A program made the translations under genes and the position numbers. Below, piece after piece: positions 25,433 to 34,901 of a stretch of DNA of 64,000 nt. The notes beneath the pieces are model-generated. The model ran no database searches. It saw only the letters and a list, made by a program, of their open reading frames with translations, and had not been told where the DNA came from. The DNA comes from Mycobacterium sp. OAS707 (lineage in GTDB: Bacteria > Actinomycetota > Actinomycetes > Mycobacteriales > Mycobacteriaceae), in assembly GCF_014873705.1 (NCBI RefSeq), contig NZ_JADBDS010000003.1, positions 1,302,001 through 1,366,000 on the forward strand, in the 5' to 3' direction. Position 1 is the first letter of the stretch; every line of letters starts with the position of its first letter.

Positions 25433-27259
25433 ATGACAGCAGCGACCATTCCAGGTCTGGACACCGCACCGACTAAACACAAGGAGTTGCTCGCCTGGGT
25501 CTCCGAGGTCGCGGAGCTGACGCAGCCGGACCGGGTCGTGTTCGCTGACGGCTCCGACGAGGAGAACGCGCGGCTGTGCGAGCAACTCGAAGCGGCAGGC
25601 ACCTTCAAGCGCCTCGACGACGAGAAGAAGCCGAATTCGTATCTGGCTTTGTCCGATCCTTCTGACGTGGCCCGGGTGGAGTCCCGTACCTATATCTGTA
25701 CCGAGCGCGAAATCGACGCGGGTCCCACCAACAACTGGATGGATCCGGCCGAGATGCGCGGCATCATGACCGACCTTTACCGCGGCTGCATGCGCGGTCG
25801 CACCATGTATGTGGTGCCGTTCTGCATGGGCCCGCTCGGTGCGGAGGATCCCAAGCTCGGTGTCGAGATCACCGACTCCGAATATGTCGTCGTCTCGATG
25901 CGGACGATGACCCGGATGGGTCAGGCCGCGCTGGACAAGATGGGCACCGACGGCTTCTTCGTCAAGGCGCTGCACTCGATCGGTGCGCCCCTCGAGCCCG
26001 GCCAGAAGGATGTGCCGTGGCCGTGCAACGACACCAAGTACATCAGCCACTTCCCGGAGACCCGCGAGATCTGGAGCTACGGGTCGGGCTACGGCGGCAA
26101 CGCGCTGCTTGGCAAGAAGTGCTACTCGCTGCGCATCGCGTCGGCGATGGCGCACGACGAGGGCTGGCTCGCCGAGCACATGCTGATCCTCAAGCTGATC
26201 TCCCCCGAGAACAAGTCGTACTTCATCGCCGCGGCGTTCCCGTCGGCGTGCGGTAAGACCAACCTCGCGATGCTGCAGCCGACCATCCCGGGCTGGCGCG
26301 CAGAGACCGTCGGCGACGACATCGCGTGGATGCGGTTCGGCAAGGACGGCCGGCTGTATGCGGTCAACCCCGAGTTCGGTTTCTTCGGCGTCGCGCCCGG
26401 CACGAACTGGTCGTCGAATCCGAACGCGATGAAGACCATCGATGCCGGCAACACCGTCTTCACCAACGTCGCGCTGACCGATGACAACGACGTGTGGTGG
26501 GAAGGCCTCGAAGGCGACCCGCAGCACCTGATCGACTGGAAGGGCCGCGACTGGACGCCGGACTCGGACGAGAAGGCCGCGCACCCGAATTCGCGGTACT
26601 GCACCCCGATGTCGCAGTGCCCGACCTTGGCTGCCGAGTGGGACGACCCGCAGGGCGTGCCGATCTCCGCGATCCTGTTCGGTGGGCGTCGTAAGACCAC
26701 CGTGCCGCTGGTGACGCAGGCCCGCGACTGGCAGCACGGCGTGTTCATCGGCGCGACGCTCGGCTCTGAGCAGACTGCCGCCGCCGAAGGCAAGGTGGGC
26801 ACCGTCCGCCGCGACCCGATGGCGATGCTGCCGTTCCTCGGCTACAACGTCGGTGACTACTTCGCGCACTGGATCGACATCGGCAAGCAGTCCGATGAGT
26901 CGAAGATGCCGAAGATCTTCTTCGTCAACTGGTTCCGCCGCGGCGACGACGGCCGCTTCCTGTGGCCGGGCTTCGGCGAGAACAGCCGGGTGATGAAGTG
27001 GATCATCGATCGGATCGAGCACAAGGCCGGTGGCACGACCACGCCGATCGGTACCGTGCCGACCGCCGAGGACCTGGATCTCGAGGGTCTCGACGTCGAT
27101 CCCGCCGACGTGAACGAGGCACTGGCCGTCAACGCCGATGAGTGGCGCCAGGAGCTGCCGCTGATCGAGGAGTGGTTCGAGTTCGTCGGCGAGAAACTGC
27201 CGACCGGCATCAAGGACGAGTTCGACGCGCTGAAGCATCGGTTGGCCGAAGCCGACTGA
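25433..27259 (+). CDS. pckG: Phosphoenolpyruvate carboxykinase (GTP)
   Basis: A 608-residue enzyme converting oxaloacetate and GTP to PEP, CO2 and GDP, the entry to gluconeogenesis during growth on fatty acids or cholesterol. It carries the kinase P-loop FPSACGKTNLAM with the reactive Cys273, the metal-binding WPCNDTKYI region and the WFRRGDDGRFLWPGFGEN lid and nucleotide region. The ATG at 25433 is chosen because AGGAG lies upstream and length agrees with Rv0211 (606 aa); the upstream in-frame codon at 25322 is not supported. It suits the lipid-degrading neighbourhood. Confidence 0.97.
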   Translation: MTAATIPGLDTAPTKHKELLAWVSEVAELTQPDRVVFADGSDEENARLCEQLEAAGTFKRLDDEKKPNSYLALSDPSDVARVESRTYICTEREIDAGPTNNWMDPAEMRGIMTDLYRGCMRGRTMYVVPFCMGPLGAEDPKLGVEITDSEYVVVSMRTMTRMGQAALDKMGTDGFFVKALHSIGAPLEPGQKDVPWPCNDTKYISHFPETREIWSYGSGYGGNALLGKKCYSLRIASAMAHDEGWLAEHMLILKLISPENKSYFIAAAFPSACGKTNLAMLQPTIPGWRAETVGDDIAWMRFGKDGRLYAVNPEFGFFGVAPGTNWSSNPNAMKTIDAGNTVFTNVALTDDNDVWWEGLEGDPQHLIDWKGRDWTPDSDEKAAHPNSRYCTPMSQCPTLAAEWDDPQGVPISAILFGGRRKTTVPLVTQARDWQHGVFIGATLGSEQTAAAEGKVGTVRRDPMAMLPFLGYNVGDYFAHWIDIGKQSDESKMPKIFFVNWFRRGDDGRFLWPGFGENSRVMKWIIDRIEHKAGGTTTPIGTVPTAEDLDLEGLDVDPADVNEALAVNADEWRQELPLIEEWFEFVGEKLPTGIKDEFDALKHRLAEAD

Positions 27260-27270
27260 TCACGTCGTCA

Positions 27271-27307
27271 AAAGTCCCCGGGTCCTTTGGATTCGGGGAC
27301 TTTTGCA
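27271..27307. terminator. intrinsic terminator after pckG
   Basis: A 12-bp perfect stem, CAAAAGTCCCCG (27271-27282) and its complement (27296-27307), with a 13-nt loop and T-rich end. The same 12-mer occurs in the terminator at 63407-63460. It also serves the convergent small secreted gene. Confidence 0.85.
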
Positions 27308-27311
27308 TTTG

Positions 27312-27539
27312 TCAGCCTCCCGGACTGGCCCGCTTTTGCGTATACGTCGGGGCTGTCAAGTCTCGTATCGGTGGGTCCTTGGGAACTGGCGGCCTACACC
27401 CCTGCCAGGAGGGCATAAGCCCACACACGTCGACCGGATGTTCGGGTGCCGGCGATGTCAATATGGTCAGTGCCGCAGTTACCGTGACAGCAGACCCGCC
27501 CACGACCGCGAAGAATCTGCGCACTCGATGGCCGTTCAT
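27312..27539 (-). CDS. Small secreted protein, paralogue 1
   Basis: A 75-residue protein: a short basic N-terminus (NGHRVRRF), one hydrophobic segment (FFAVVGGSAVTVTAALTILT), then about 45 Pro-rich residues with two cysteines (VDVCGLMPSWQGCRPP). The ATG at 27539 has AGGGAGG close upstream. A sibling with the same layout lies about 145 bp further upstream on the same strand. No known family is recognised. It is probably exported, with the two cysteines forming a disulfide. Confidence 0.6.
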   Translation of the reverse strand: MNGHRVRRFFAVVGGSAVTVTAALTILTSPAPEHPVDVCGLMPSWQGCRPPVPKDPPIRDLTAPTYTQKRASPGG

Positions 27540-27683
27540 CACAACCTCCCTGCGGATGGCCCCAGCCCTCTGGCAACGTACCGCCGTCACGGCGCGGGAC
27601 ATGTTCTCCACAGTCAACTGGTGGCAGATCCACAGGAAATCGCGCTCGCACGATGCCACCTAGTTCCGCGGACAGGGCTGGCC

Positions 27684-27920
27684 CTAGTAGCCGGAGTTCG
27701 GTGAAACCTGCGTGATCGTCGGCGGATTGGTCTTGTGCACGAACATGCTCCGCCGCACATCCGGCGGCTGACAGGAATCCATGCTGGGAAGCAGCGCGCA
27801 CACATTGATCGGGCTCTGCGGTGCCGGCGCCGTCACAACGACCACGGCCGCCGCCACGGCGATAGCGGTGCCGCCAAGCATCGCGAAGAATCCACGCACG
27901 TCCGCAATGTACCGGCGCAC
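27684..27920 (-). CDS. Small secreted protein, paralogue 2
   Basis: A 78-residue protein similar to the preceding one: VRGFFAMLGGTAIAVAAAVVVVTAPAP then INVCALLPSMDSCQPP, aligning cysteine for cysteine (VCG/ALxPSxxxCxPP). It lies 40 bp downstream of the cyclase gene and may be co-transcribed with it. GTG at 27920 is chosen by analogy; no clear ribosome site, so the start is uncertain. Family and function unknown. Confidence 0.5.
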   Translation of the reverse strand: MRRYIADVRGFFAMLGGTAIAVAAAVVVVTAPAPQSPINVCALLPSMDSCQPPDVRRSMFVHKTNPPTITQVSPNSGY

Positions 27921-27960
27921 GGAACGCGAATTCGGTTGGCACAGAGGCTTGGTGGCTGTT

Positions 27961-30609
27961 TCACAGCGCGCTATACGGTTGCTGGAGGTCGGCGCGCACC
28001 ATCTCGATCTGCTCGAATGCGTAGGTCGCCATCGCGGCATTCGTCATGGACGTGCCGACACGGCCGAGAGATTCGTAGGTGCGGTCACCAAGGACCTCAC
28101 GCAGATGGGTGATCGCAGTGTCGACTTCGGGGAAACTCGCACGCGCAAGTGCGTCCCCCGCGAAGCCGCTGATGATGGCCGCCGGTTCATGGTGCCCGAG
28201 CCGGTCCAGTAATGCGGCGAGCAACCCCAACGTGACGTGCATGAGTTCGATCGTGCCGGAAGCGTGGTAATAGCGGATTGTCTGACCTATGTAGTCGAAG
28301 GCCTCGGTGAGCTCGCCGCGATTGGCAGCGAGGCCTGCGAGAAGTCCCGCAGTGATCGACGACTGCTGTCGGTTGCCGGATTCCTCAGCGAGCGTCCAGG
28401 CTTGGCGCAGTGCTTCATAGGCGGCTGCAGAATCGACGTGCCGACGGGCCCAGCCGTAGGCGAGGAGCAAGGCGCCGGCGAGACTGGGATTGTCGGCGCT
28501 TTGCGCGACGGCGAGGAAGTCGTTCGACGCTTCGATCGCTTCGTCGGTGACTCCGATGACTGCCAACGCAACCACCAGTACTGCGTGGGCATGGGTAGGA
28601 ATGCCCGGATTCCGCGTGATCGTGGCTCGGCACCACTCGACTGCGTGGTCGGGCCGACCCGCCGTGTTGTATCCAGCCGCGACCGCGCTCTCGAGCTCTT
28701 CGCTTGCGGCGTCGAATTGTCCGCTTTCGATTGCCGCCCGAGCATGTTCGGCATAGGCGAGGAAGTCGTGGACTCGTCCCACTGCAGCGCAGTAGCTGGC
28801 TGCGAGATATAACTGCGCCAGCCGCGGATGGTTGACGGCTTTCGCCCGCGGAATGAGCTCTTCGGCCCAAGTGACGGGCTCCCACTGTTCGACGAGATAC
28901 CCAAGGAATGCTGCGTCGACTGCGATGGCTGCGGCCGTGTCGAGTTCGTCATGATCGGCAGCCCAGCGAAACGCTATGCGAAGATTCGCCAACTCGACCG
29001 TGAACCATTCGTAGGCCTCGCGTTGCCGCGGACCATGTCTCCATGCCTCGAGTACATCGGCCATACGCCTCGCGAAGTGGCGCGCATGTGCGGAGCGAGC
29101 ATGATCAGCCTCGCCGTTGACTACGAGCTGCTCTTCGGCGAACTGGCGGATCGTTTCCAACATCGAGAATCGAGTCAGGGCCGATGACCGGTCGGTGGCC
29201 AACAGTGATTTTCGTACCAGCGCATCGAGTATGTCCAGGGTCGCCAGCTCGTCATCCGAACTCGCTACGGCGCACGCTGCAGAAAGGATGAATCCACCCG
29301 CGAACACCGAACACCTTGCCAGTAACGCCTTTTCGACGTCCTCGAGCAGATCGTAGGACCACTGAACCGCGTGGCGTAGCGTTTGGTGTCTTTCCAGACC
29401 GCGCCGTGATCCAACCAGCAGACGGAATCGGTCGTCGAGACGATCGCGGACCTCCTGGACGGACATTGACGTCAGCCGCGATGCGGCCAATTCGATCGCC
29501 AAGGGGATGCCATCGAGGCGTTGGCAGATCTCGACTATCGCGCCGTGCGGCGTCAGTGGAACGCCCCGGGCGACGGCTTGTGCGCGGTCGACGAACAAAG
29601 CGACTGCGGACGAGTCGAGGCCGGTACTTATGTCGAGTGACGGTACGGGCCATAGTTGTTCATCTTCAACGCGGACTCCTTCGCGACTGGTGGCAACAAC
29701 TTTCGTCGTTTCCGACCGCGCCAAGATTGCTTCGATGACGTCGGCGGCCGCGTCGAGGACGTGTTCGCAGTTGTCGATTATCAGCAATTGAGACCTGCCG
29801 TCCAGCGCTGCTGCGACGCTGTCAGTGAGGCTCATGCCTGGCTGTTGGGCTATTCCAAGCGCCGCCGCAACAGCGTCCGGCACCGCAGTTGGATCGCCGA
29901 CCGCAGCTAGCTCGATAACCCATACGCCCTCGGAGAAGTTGTCGGCCAGCCGAGTTCCTAGTTCAAGCGCAAGTCGCGTCTTGCCTACCCCACCGACTCC
30001 GGTGAGCGTGATCAACTGGTGTTGCTCAAACAGCGCCTCCAATTCGACAAGTTCAGCTTCTCGCCCGATGAAGGTGGTGTTTCGCGGACGGAGGTTTCCA
30101 CGTGCCGGATCTGCGGTCTTCAGTGGCGGAAACTCGGTGCGTAGGCCGTCGGCCTGTACTTGAAACAGGGTGACCGGATTGGCGATATCTCGTAATCGCT
30201 TTGATCCCAGGGGAATCAGATCAACACCGTTGAGTAGACCGACGGTTGCACCGTCGATCAGAATCTGGCCTCCGTGGCCTGCCGCCATCACCCGGGCAGT
30301 GCGGTTGAGTACGGCGCCGAAATAGTCGTCACCGCGCAACTCCGCCTCGCCAGAGGCGATGCCCATCCGCACCGGCAATTCGACCGTGCGCTGCGCGTCG
30401 ACCGCGGCGTCGACAGCCGAACGGGGAGAATGGAATACAGCGCACATACCGTCGCCGGTGTAGTTGAACACCTTGCCATCGTTGGCCTCGACGGCATCGC
30501 GCAGGACTTTGTTATGCGTTTCCAGCGCGACCCGCATAGCATCCGCGTCGGCCTCCCAACGCCGCGTCGACCCTTCGATATCGGTGAACAAAAACGTGAG
30601 AACACTCAT
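27961..30609 (-). CDS. Class III cyclase domain fused to STAND-type ATPase and TPR-like repeats (copy 2)
   Basis: An 882-residue protein. Residues 1-155: class III nucleotide cyclase with metal Asp10 (FTDIEGS) and Asp53 (YTGDG), Asp95 and transition-state Asn102/Arg106. The usual purine-selecting Lys is Asn49. From about 200: ATPase with P-loop GVGGVGKT (204-211) and LLIIDNCEHVLD, then TPR-like helices to the end. It resembles the M. tuberculosis Rv0386/Rv1358/Rv2488c group but ends without the LuxR helix-turn-helix. It overlaps its tandem paralogue by ATGA. Confidence 0.85.
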   Translation of the reverse strand: MSVLTFLFTDIEGSTRRWEADADAMRVALETHNKVLRDAVEANDGKVFNYTGDGMCAVFHSPRSAVDAAVDAQRTVELPVRMGIASGEAELRGDDYFGAVLNRTARVMAAGHGGQILIDGATVGLLNGVDLIPLGSKRLRDIANPVTLFQVQADGLRTEFPPLKTADPARGNLRPRNTTFIGREAELVELEALFEQHQLITLTGVGGVGKTRLALELGTRLADNFSEGVWVIELAAVGDPTAVPDAVAAALGIAQQPGMSLTDSVAAALDGRSQLLIIDNCEHVLDAAADVIEAILARSETTKVVATSREGVRVEDEQLWPVPSLDISTGLDSSAVALFVDRAQAVARGVPLTPHGAIVEICQRLDGIPLAIELAASRLTSMSVQEVRDRLDDRFRLLVGSRRGLERHQTLRHAVQWSYDLLEDVEKALLARCSVFAGGFILSAACAVASSDDELATLDILDALVRKSLLATDRSSALTRFSMLETIRQFAEEQLVVNGEADHARSAHARHFARRMADVLEAWRHGPRQREAYEWFTVELANLRIAFRWAADHDELDTAAAIAVDAAFLGYLVEQWEPVTWAEELIPRAKAVNHPRLAQLYLAASYCAAVGRVHDFLAYAEHARAAIESGQFDAASEELESAVAAGYNTAGRPDHAVEWCRATITRNPGIPTHAHAVLVVALAVIGVTDEAIEASNDFLAVAQSADNPSLAGALLLAYGWARRHVDSAAAYEALRQAWTLAEESGNRQQSSITAGLLAGLAANRGELTEAFDYIGQTIRYYHASGTIELMHVTLGLLAALLDRLGHHEPAAIISGFAGDALARASFPEVDTAITHLREVLGDRTYESLGRVGTSMTNAAMATYAFEQIEMVRADLQQPYSAL

Positions 30610-33284
30610 GACTCAACTGCGTTCGTGAGAAGGGCACGCAAGTCGTCGATCTGCTCGAGTGCGAACTTCGCCATGGCGGCGTTTGACATGGCCATGCCGG
30701 TCCTGGCAAGTGACTCGTAACGCTCGTCGCCGAGCACCTCGCGCAGATGCTTGAGGGAAGCGTTGATTTCGGGGTACGTGCCTCGCGCGACTGGGACTTC
30801 AGCGAATGTGCTAATCGTGGCGGCTGCCTCATACCGTTCGAACCGGTCCAACAATGCGACGAGAACGCCCATCGCCCCCGATACGAAGATCAATGTCCCG
30901 GAATCGTAGTAGCTGCGAATTGCCAACTCCACGTAATCGAAGGCTTCCAGCGGGCTGGCGTGGGTCGCCGCCACGCTCGAAAGGCTGAGTGCCAGAACTG
31001 ACTCCATCTGCCGGTTGCCGCTGTCTTGGGCGACCGCGAGACCGCGACGAAACGCCGCGTACGCGGTAGCGGGCGCGGCCGCGCGATGAGTGTGGCCGTA
31101 TGCCAGCAGGGCGCCGCTTATGGACATCGGATTCACGGTCTGGTCGGAGACGGCGAACAGTTCCTCCGAAAGCGCCTTTGCCTCCTTATGTGCGCCGGCC
31201 AAGGAAAGAGCGAACACGAGAGTCGGCCCAACGAGTTCCGGACCCCGCGCAGAGCGTTCGATCACCGCGCGACCCCACTCGACACCCCGGCGGACGTCCT
31301 GCATGTACATATAGCCGCCGCCGAGTAAGACCTCCAAAAACGGTGGTACATCGTCGAAGCGTCCACTTGCAATCGCACTTGCACCCGCGTCGGCGTACCT
31401 GATGAAGTCGGCGCGGCGACCGGTCACATGGCACAGGGCCGCCGCGATATACAGCTCAGCCAACCGCGAGTGTTCGACTGCCTTGGCCGGTTCTATGAGT
31501 TCCTCTGCCCACGTGATGGGCTCATATTGCTCGACCCAATAGCAAAGGAACACTGCAGGGCACGCGATGGCCGCCGCGGTATCGAGGTCGTCATGGTCGG
31601 CTGCCCACCGAAATGCAGTCCTGAGATTGGCCAATTCGGTGGCGAACCATGAGTAGGCGTCACGCTGGCGCGCACTGTCCCACAACGCCATAACTGGGGA
31701 TTCCTGCGCAGCGAAGTAGTGGGCGTGAGCGTCCCTTGTGGCATCGGCGGTGCCTGATTGCACAAGCTGTTCCTCGGCAAACTGCCGAATCGTCTCGAGC
31801 ATCGTGAAGCGGGTGCGCCCGGACGACCGGTCAGTGACGAGAAGCGATTTGCGCGTGAGGGCGTCGAGCAAGTCGAGAGCCGCGAATTCGTCGGAAGATC
31901 CCGCAACCGCAAGTGCCGCCTCGAGATCAAATCCGCCCGCGAACACCGAACAGCGTGTCAACAGCTGCTTTTCCGGCTCGTCGAGCAGGTCGTACGACCA
32001 CTGCACCGCGTGCCGCAGGGTCTGGTGGCGCTCGAGTCCCCGCCGAGATCCCACCAATAGGCGAAACCGGTCATCGAGGCGATCGCGTACCTCGGTGGCG
32101 GTCATCGACTGCATGCGCGATGCGGCCAACTCGATCCCCAACGGAATCCCGTCCAATCGGCGGCAGATCTCGACGACTGCTCCTGCCTCGTCGAGTGAGG
32201 CGAAAGAGACGACGGGTGACACCGCCTGCGCGCGTTCGATGAAGAGCAATGCTGCTGCGGAGTCGACATCGCTGTGCACCAGCGACGGAACCGGCCACAG
32301 TTGTTCGTCGGCCAGGCGCAGGCCTTCTCTACTGGTGGCCAGGACCTTCACCGTCGAGGATCGCGAGATGATCGCTTCGATCATGTCGGCAGCCGCGTCA
32401 AGCACGTGCTCGCAGTTGTCGAAGACGAGCAGTCTCAACCGGCCCTCCAGGGCCGCCGCCACGCTGTCGGCGAGGTTAAGTCCTGGTTGTTGAACGATGC
32501 CCAGCACCGCCGCGACCGCCTCGGGCACGGCTGCGGGATCATTGACGGCGGCCAATTCGACAATCCACACGCCGTCGGGAAAGTCGTCGACCGACCTCGC
32601 AGCCACTTCCAACGCCAACCGAGTCTTGCCGACTCCGCCGACGCCGGTCATCGTCACCAATCGGTGGGCCTTCAATGCAGCCTGAAGCTCAGCGAGTTCG
32701 GCCTCACGCCCGATGAAACTCGTCGTTGGCGTCCGAAGATTTCCGGGAGTCGCGTCGAGCGTCTTCAATGGCGGGAAGTCGGCGCGCAGGCCGTCGGCCT
32801 GAACCTGGAACACCTCGACAGGTTTGGCGATGTCGCGTAACCTCCTGGGCCCCAACGACATCAGGTCGACGCCGCCGAGCAGACCCGCCGTCGCGCCGTC
32901 GAGCAGGATCTGGCCGCCATGACCGGCGGCCATCACCCGGGCGGTGCGGTTGAGCACTGTGCCGAAGTACTCACCGCTTCGCAGTTCTGCCTCACCCGTG
33001 CCGATGCCCATCCGCACGGGCAGTTCGAGGGCACGCTGTGCGGTGACCGCGGCATCGACCGCCGACCGCGGCGACCAGAACACCGCACACATGCCATCGC
33101 CGGTGTAGTTGAAGACCCGGCCTCCGTGGGCATCGACGGCCTCGCGCAGCACCTGGTTGTGCGCTTCCAGCGCCACCCGCATCGCGTCGGCGTCGGCCTC
33201 CCACCGTCGCGTGGAGCCCTCGATGTCGGTGAACAGGAAGGTCATGACGCCGGAGCCCGGGCGCGGCGCGCCGTCATCGATCAT
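30606..33284 (-). CDS. Class III cyclase domain fused to STAND-type ATPase and TPR-like repeats (copy 1)
   Basis: An 892-residue paralogue of the gene downstream, very similar along the whole length. Cyclase residues: metal Asp20 and Asp63, Asn112/Arg116; Asn59 replaces the usual Lys, and Glu105 sits where copy 2 has Asp. P-loop GVGGVGKT and LLVFDNCEHVLD follow, then TPR-like repeats; no DNA-binding domain. The ATG at 33284 is chosen over 33359 because a G-rich ribosome site (GGGGGTG) precedes it. It is divergent from fadD4. The product (cAMP, cGMP or neither) cannot be told from sequence. Confidence 0.85.
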   Translation of the reverse strand: MIDDGAPRPGSGVMTFLFTDIEGSTRRWEADADAMRVALEAHNQVLREAVDAHGGRVFNYTGDGMCAVFWSPRSAVDAAVTAQRALELPVRMGIGTGEAELRSGEYFGTVLNRTARVMAAGHGGQILLDGATAGLLGGVDLMSLGPRRLRDIAKPVEVFQVQADGLRADFPPLKTLDATPGNLRTPTTSFIGREAELAELQAALKAHRLVTMTGVGGVGKTRLALEVAARSVDDFPDGVWIVELAAVNDPAAVPEAVAAVLGIVQQPGLNLADSVAAALEGRLRLLVFDNCEHVLDAAADMIEAIISRSSTVKVLATSREGLRLADEQLWPVPSLVHSDVDSAAALLFIERAQAVSPVVSFASLDEAGAVVEICRRLDGIPLGIELAASRMQSMTATEVRDRLDDRFRLLVGSRRGLERHQTLRHAVQWSYDLLDEPEKQLLTRCSVFAGGFDLEAALAVAGSSDEFAALDLLDALTRKSLLVTDRSSGRTRFTMLETIRQFAEEQLVQSGTADATRDAHAHYFAAQESPVMALWDSARQRDAYSWFATELANLRTAFRWAADHDDLDTAAAIACPAVFLCYWVEQYEPITWAEELIEPAKAVEHSRLAELYIAAALCHVTGRRADFIRYADAGASAIASGRFDDVPPFLEVLLGGGYMYMQDVRRGVEWGRAVIERSARGPELVGPTLVFALSLAGAHKEAKALSEELFAVSDQTVNPMSISGALLAYGHTHRAAAPATAYAAFRRGLAVAQDSGNRQMESVLALSLSSVAATHASPLEAFDYVELAIRSYYDSGTLIFVSGAMGVLVALLDRFERYEAAATISTFAEVPVARGTYPEINASLKHLREVLGDERYESLARTGMAMSNAAMAKFALEQIDDLRALLTNAVES

Positions 33285-33351
33285 GACGCACCCCCATTCC
33301 CCAGGCGTAATCGTAAGTTCGTCCTGGGCAAATCGGACCGAGACCCAGGCT

Positions 33352-33367
33352 CTTGACACCTGTCAAG
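33352..33367. promoter_or_regulatory. Inverted-repeat operator candidate before fadD4
   Basis: CTTGACACCTGTCAAG is a perfect 7-2-7 palindrome that also supplies a TTGACA -35-like hexamer. It contains TTGAC-N4-GTCAA, which recurs before the fused fadE at 47090. It lies 22 bp upstream of the fadD4 ATG, so a bound protein would block transcription. The binding regulator is not identified. Confidence 0.55.
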
Positions 33368-33377
33368 TTGATCGTCG

Positions 33378-33383
33378 TAAAGT
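33378..33383 (+). promoter_or_regulatory. -10 element, probable leaderless start of fadD4
   Basis: TAAAGT matches TANNNT and ends 6 nt before the fadD4 ATG (33390). No ribosome site is present. Confidence 0.5.
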
Positions 33384-33389
33384 CAGTCC

Positions 33390-34901
33390 ATGCAGATTCG
33401 CGAACACGCCGCGGCCACCCCCGACAAGCCGGCCATCATCATCCACCCGTCGGGGACGGTCCTGACGTTCGCCGAACTGGAGGCCCGCGCCAATCGCCTC
33501 GCCCACTTCTTTCGCAACCACGGCCTGCGCGAGGGTGACGCCGTCGCCATCATCATGGAGAACAACGAGCACTTCCACGCCGTCGCGTGGGCTGCTCGCC
33601 GTTGCGGTCTGTACTACGTCCCGATCAACACTCACCTAACCGCCGCCGAGGCCGCCTACATCATCGACAACAGCGGCGCCAAGGCCGTCGTCGGATCGGC
33701 TGCATTGCGCAAGACGTGCGAGAACCTCCAAGAGCACACCGTGCCCCAGCTACGCATCATCGCCGACGATGACCTCGACGGCTGGCACCGTTATCCCGAA
33801 TGTGTTGCGGATCAACCGGATACGCCCATCGACGACGAAATCGAGGGCGACCTTCTCCAGTACTCGTCGGGCACCACCGGCCGCCCGAAGGGCATCAAGC
33901 GCGCATTACCGCACCTGCCGCCTGCCGAGGTCCCCGGCTTGATGTCGGTGTTGGTCAGCTTCTGGCTGGAACCCGAGGCCATCTACCTCAGCCCCGCCCC
34001 GCTCTACCACACTGCACCGTCGGTCTGGTCCATGCAGATTCAGAGCGCAGGCATCACGACGGTGGTGCTGGAGAAGTTCGACGCCGAGGGCTGCCTCGAC
34101 GCGATTCAGCGTCACCGGGTCACGCACGGTCAGTTCGTCCCGGTGATGTTCACCCGAATGCTGAAACTGCCTGAGGCCGTTCGTGATAAGTACGATTTGT
34201 CCAGCCTGAAGCGGGTGATGCACGCCGCCGCACCCTGTCCCGTCGAGATCAAGAAGCAGATGATCGATTGGTGGGGCCCGATCGTCGACGAGTACTACGC
34301 ATCCTCCGAGGCCATCGGCTCGACGCTGATCACCGCCGATGACTGGTTGGCGCACCCGGGTTCGGTCGGCAAGCCGATGGTGGGCGAGTTGCACATTCTC
34401 GACGAGGACGGCAACGAACTGCCGCCGGGCCAGGCGGGTGAGATCTACTTCGCGGGCGGCTTCGACTTCGAATACCTCAACGATCCGGAGAAGACCGCCA
34501 AGTCACGCGACAAGCACGGCTGGAAAACCGTGGGCGACATCGGTTATCTCGACGAAGAGGGTTACCTCTATCTGACCGATCGGCGCCACCACATGATCAT
34601 TTCCGGCGGCGTGAACATCTACCCCCAAGAGGCCGAGAACATGTTGGTGACGCATCCCAAGGTGATGGACGCCGCGGTGTTCGGCATTCCGGACGACGAA
34701 ATGGGCCAGGCCGTCAAGGGTGTCGTGCAGACGGTCGACCCGGCCGATGCCACCGACGAATTCGGCGACGAGCTGCTGGGCTGGCTGCGGGATCGGTTGG
34801 CGCACTACAAGTGTCCGCGGTCGATTTCCTTCGAGGCGCAGCTGCCACGCACCGATACCGGCAAGCTCTACAAGCAGGGACTGATAGACAAGTATTCGTG
34901 A
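33390..34901 (+). CDS. fadD4: Fatty acyl-CoA/AMP ligase FadD4
   Basis: A 503-residue ANL-family ligase that activates a carboxylic acid to its CoA ester by way of an acyl-AMP. Core motifs: phosphate loop YSSGTTGRPKGIKR, EYYASSEA (A5), the hinge YLTDRRHHMIISGGVNIYP and the C-terminal catalytic Lys in TDTGKLYK. Order next to fadE3 and the Rv0216-like gene matches Rv0214. It overlaps the downstream hydratase gene by GTGA, so one operon. Substrate unknown. Confidence 0.88.
   Translation: MQIREHAAATPDKPAIIIHPSGTVLTFAELEARANRLAHFFRNHGLREGDAVAIIMENNEHFHAVAWAARRCGLYYVPINTHLTAAEAAYIIDNSGAKAVVGSAALRKTCENLQEHTVPQLRIIADDDLDGWHRYPECVADQPDTPIDDEIEGDLLQYSSGTTGRPKGIKRALPHLPPAEVPGLMSVLVSFWLEPEAIYLSPAPLYHTAPSVWSMQIQSAGITTVVLEKFDAEGCLDAIQRHRVTHGQFVPVMFTRMLKLPEAVRDKYDLSSLKRVMHAAAPCPVEIKKQMIDWWGPIVDEYYASSEAIGSTLITADDWLAHPGSVGKPMVGELHILDEDGNELPPGQAGEIYFAGGFDFEYLNDPEKTAKSRDKHGWKTVGDIGYLDEEGYLYLTDRRHHMIISGGVNIYPQEAENMLVTHPKVMDAAVFGIPDDEMGQAVKGVVQTVDPADATDEFGDELLGWLRDRLAHYKCPRSISFEAQLPRTDTGKLYKQGLIDKYS

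Noticed and set aside
25415..27238. 607-aa minus-strand frame opposite pckG
   Set aside because: A GC-bias shadow; the pckG frame has all catalytic motifs.
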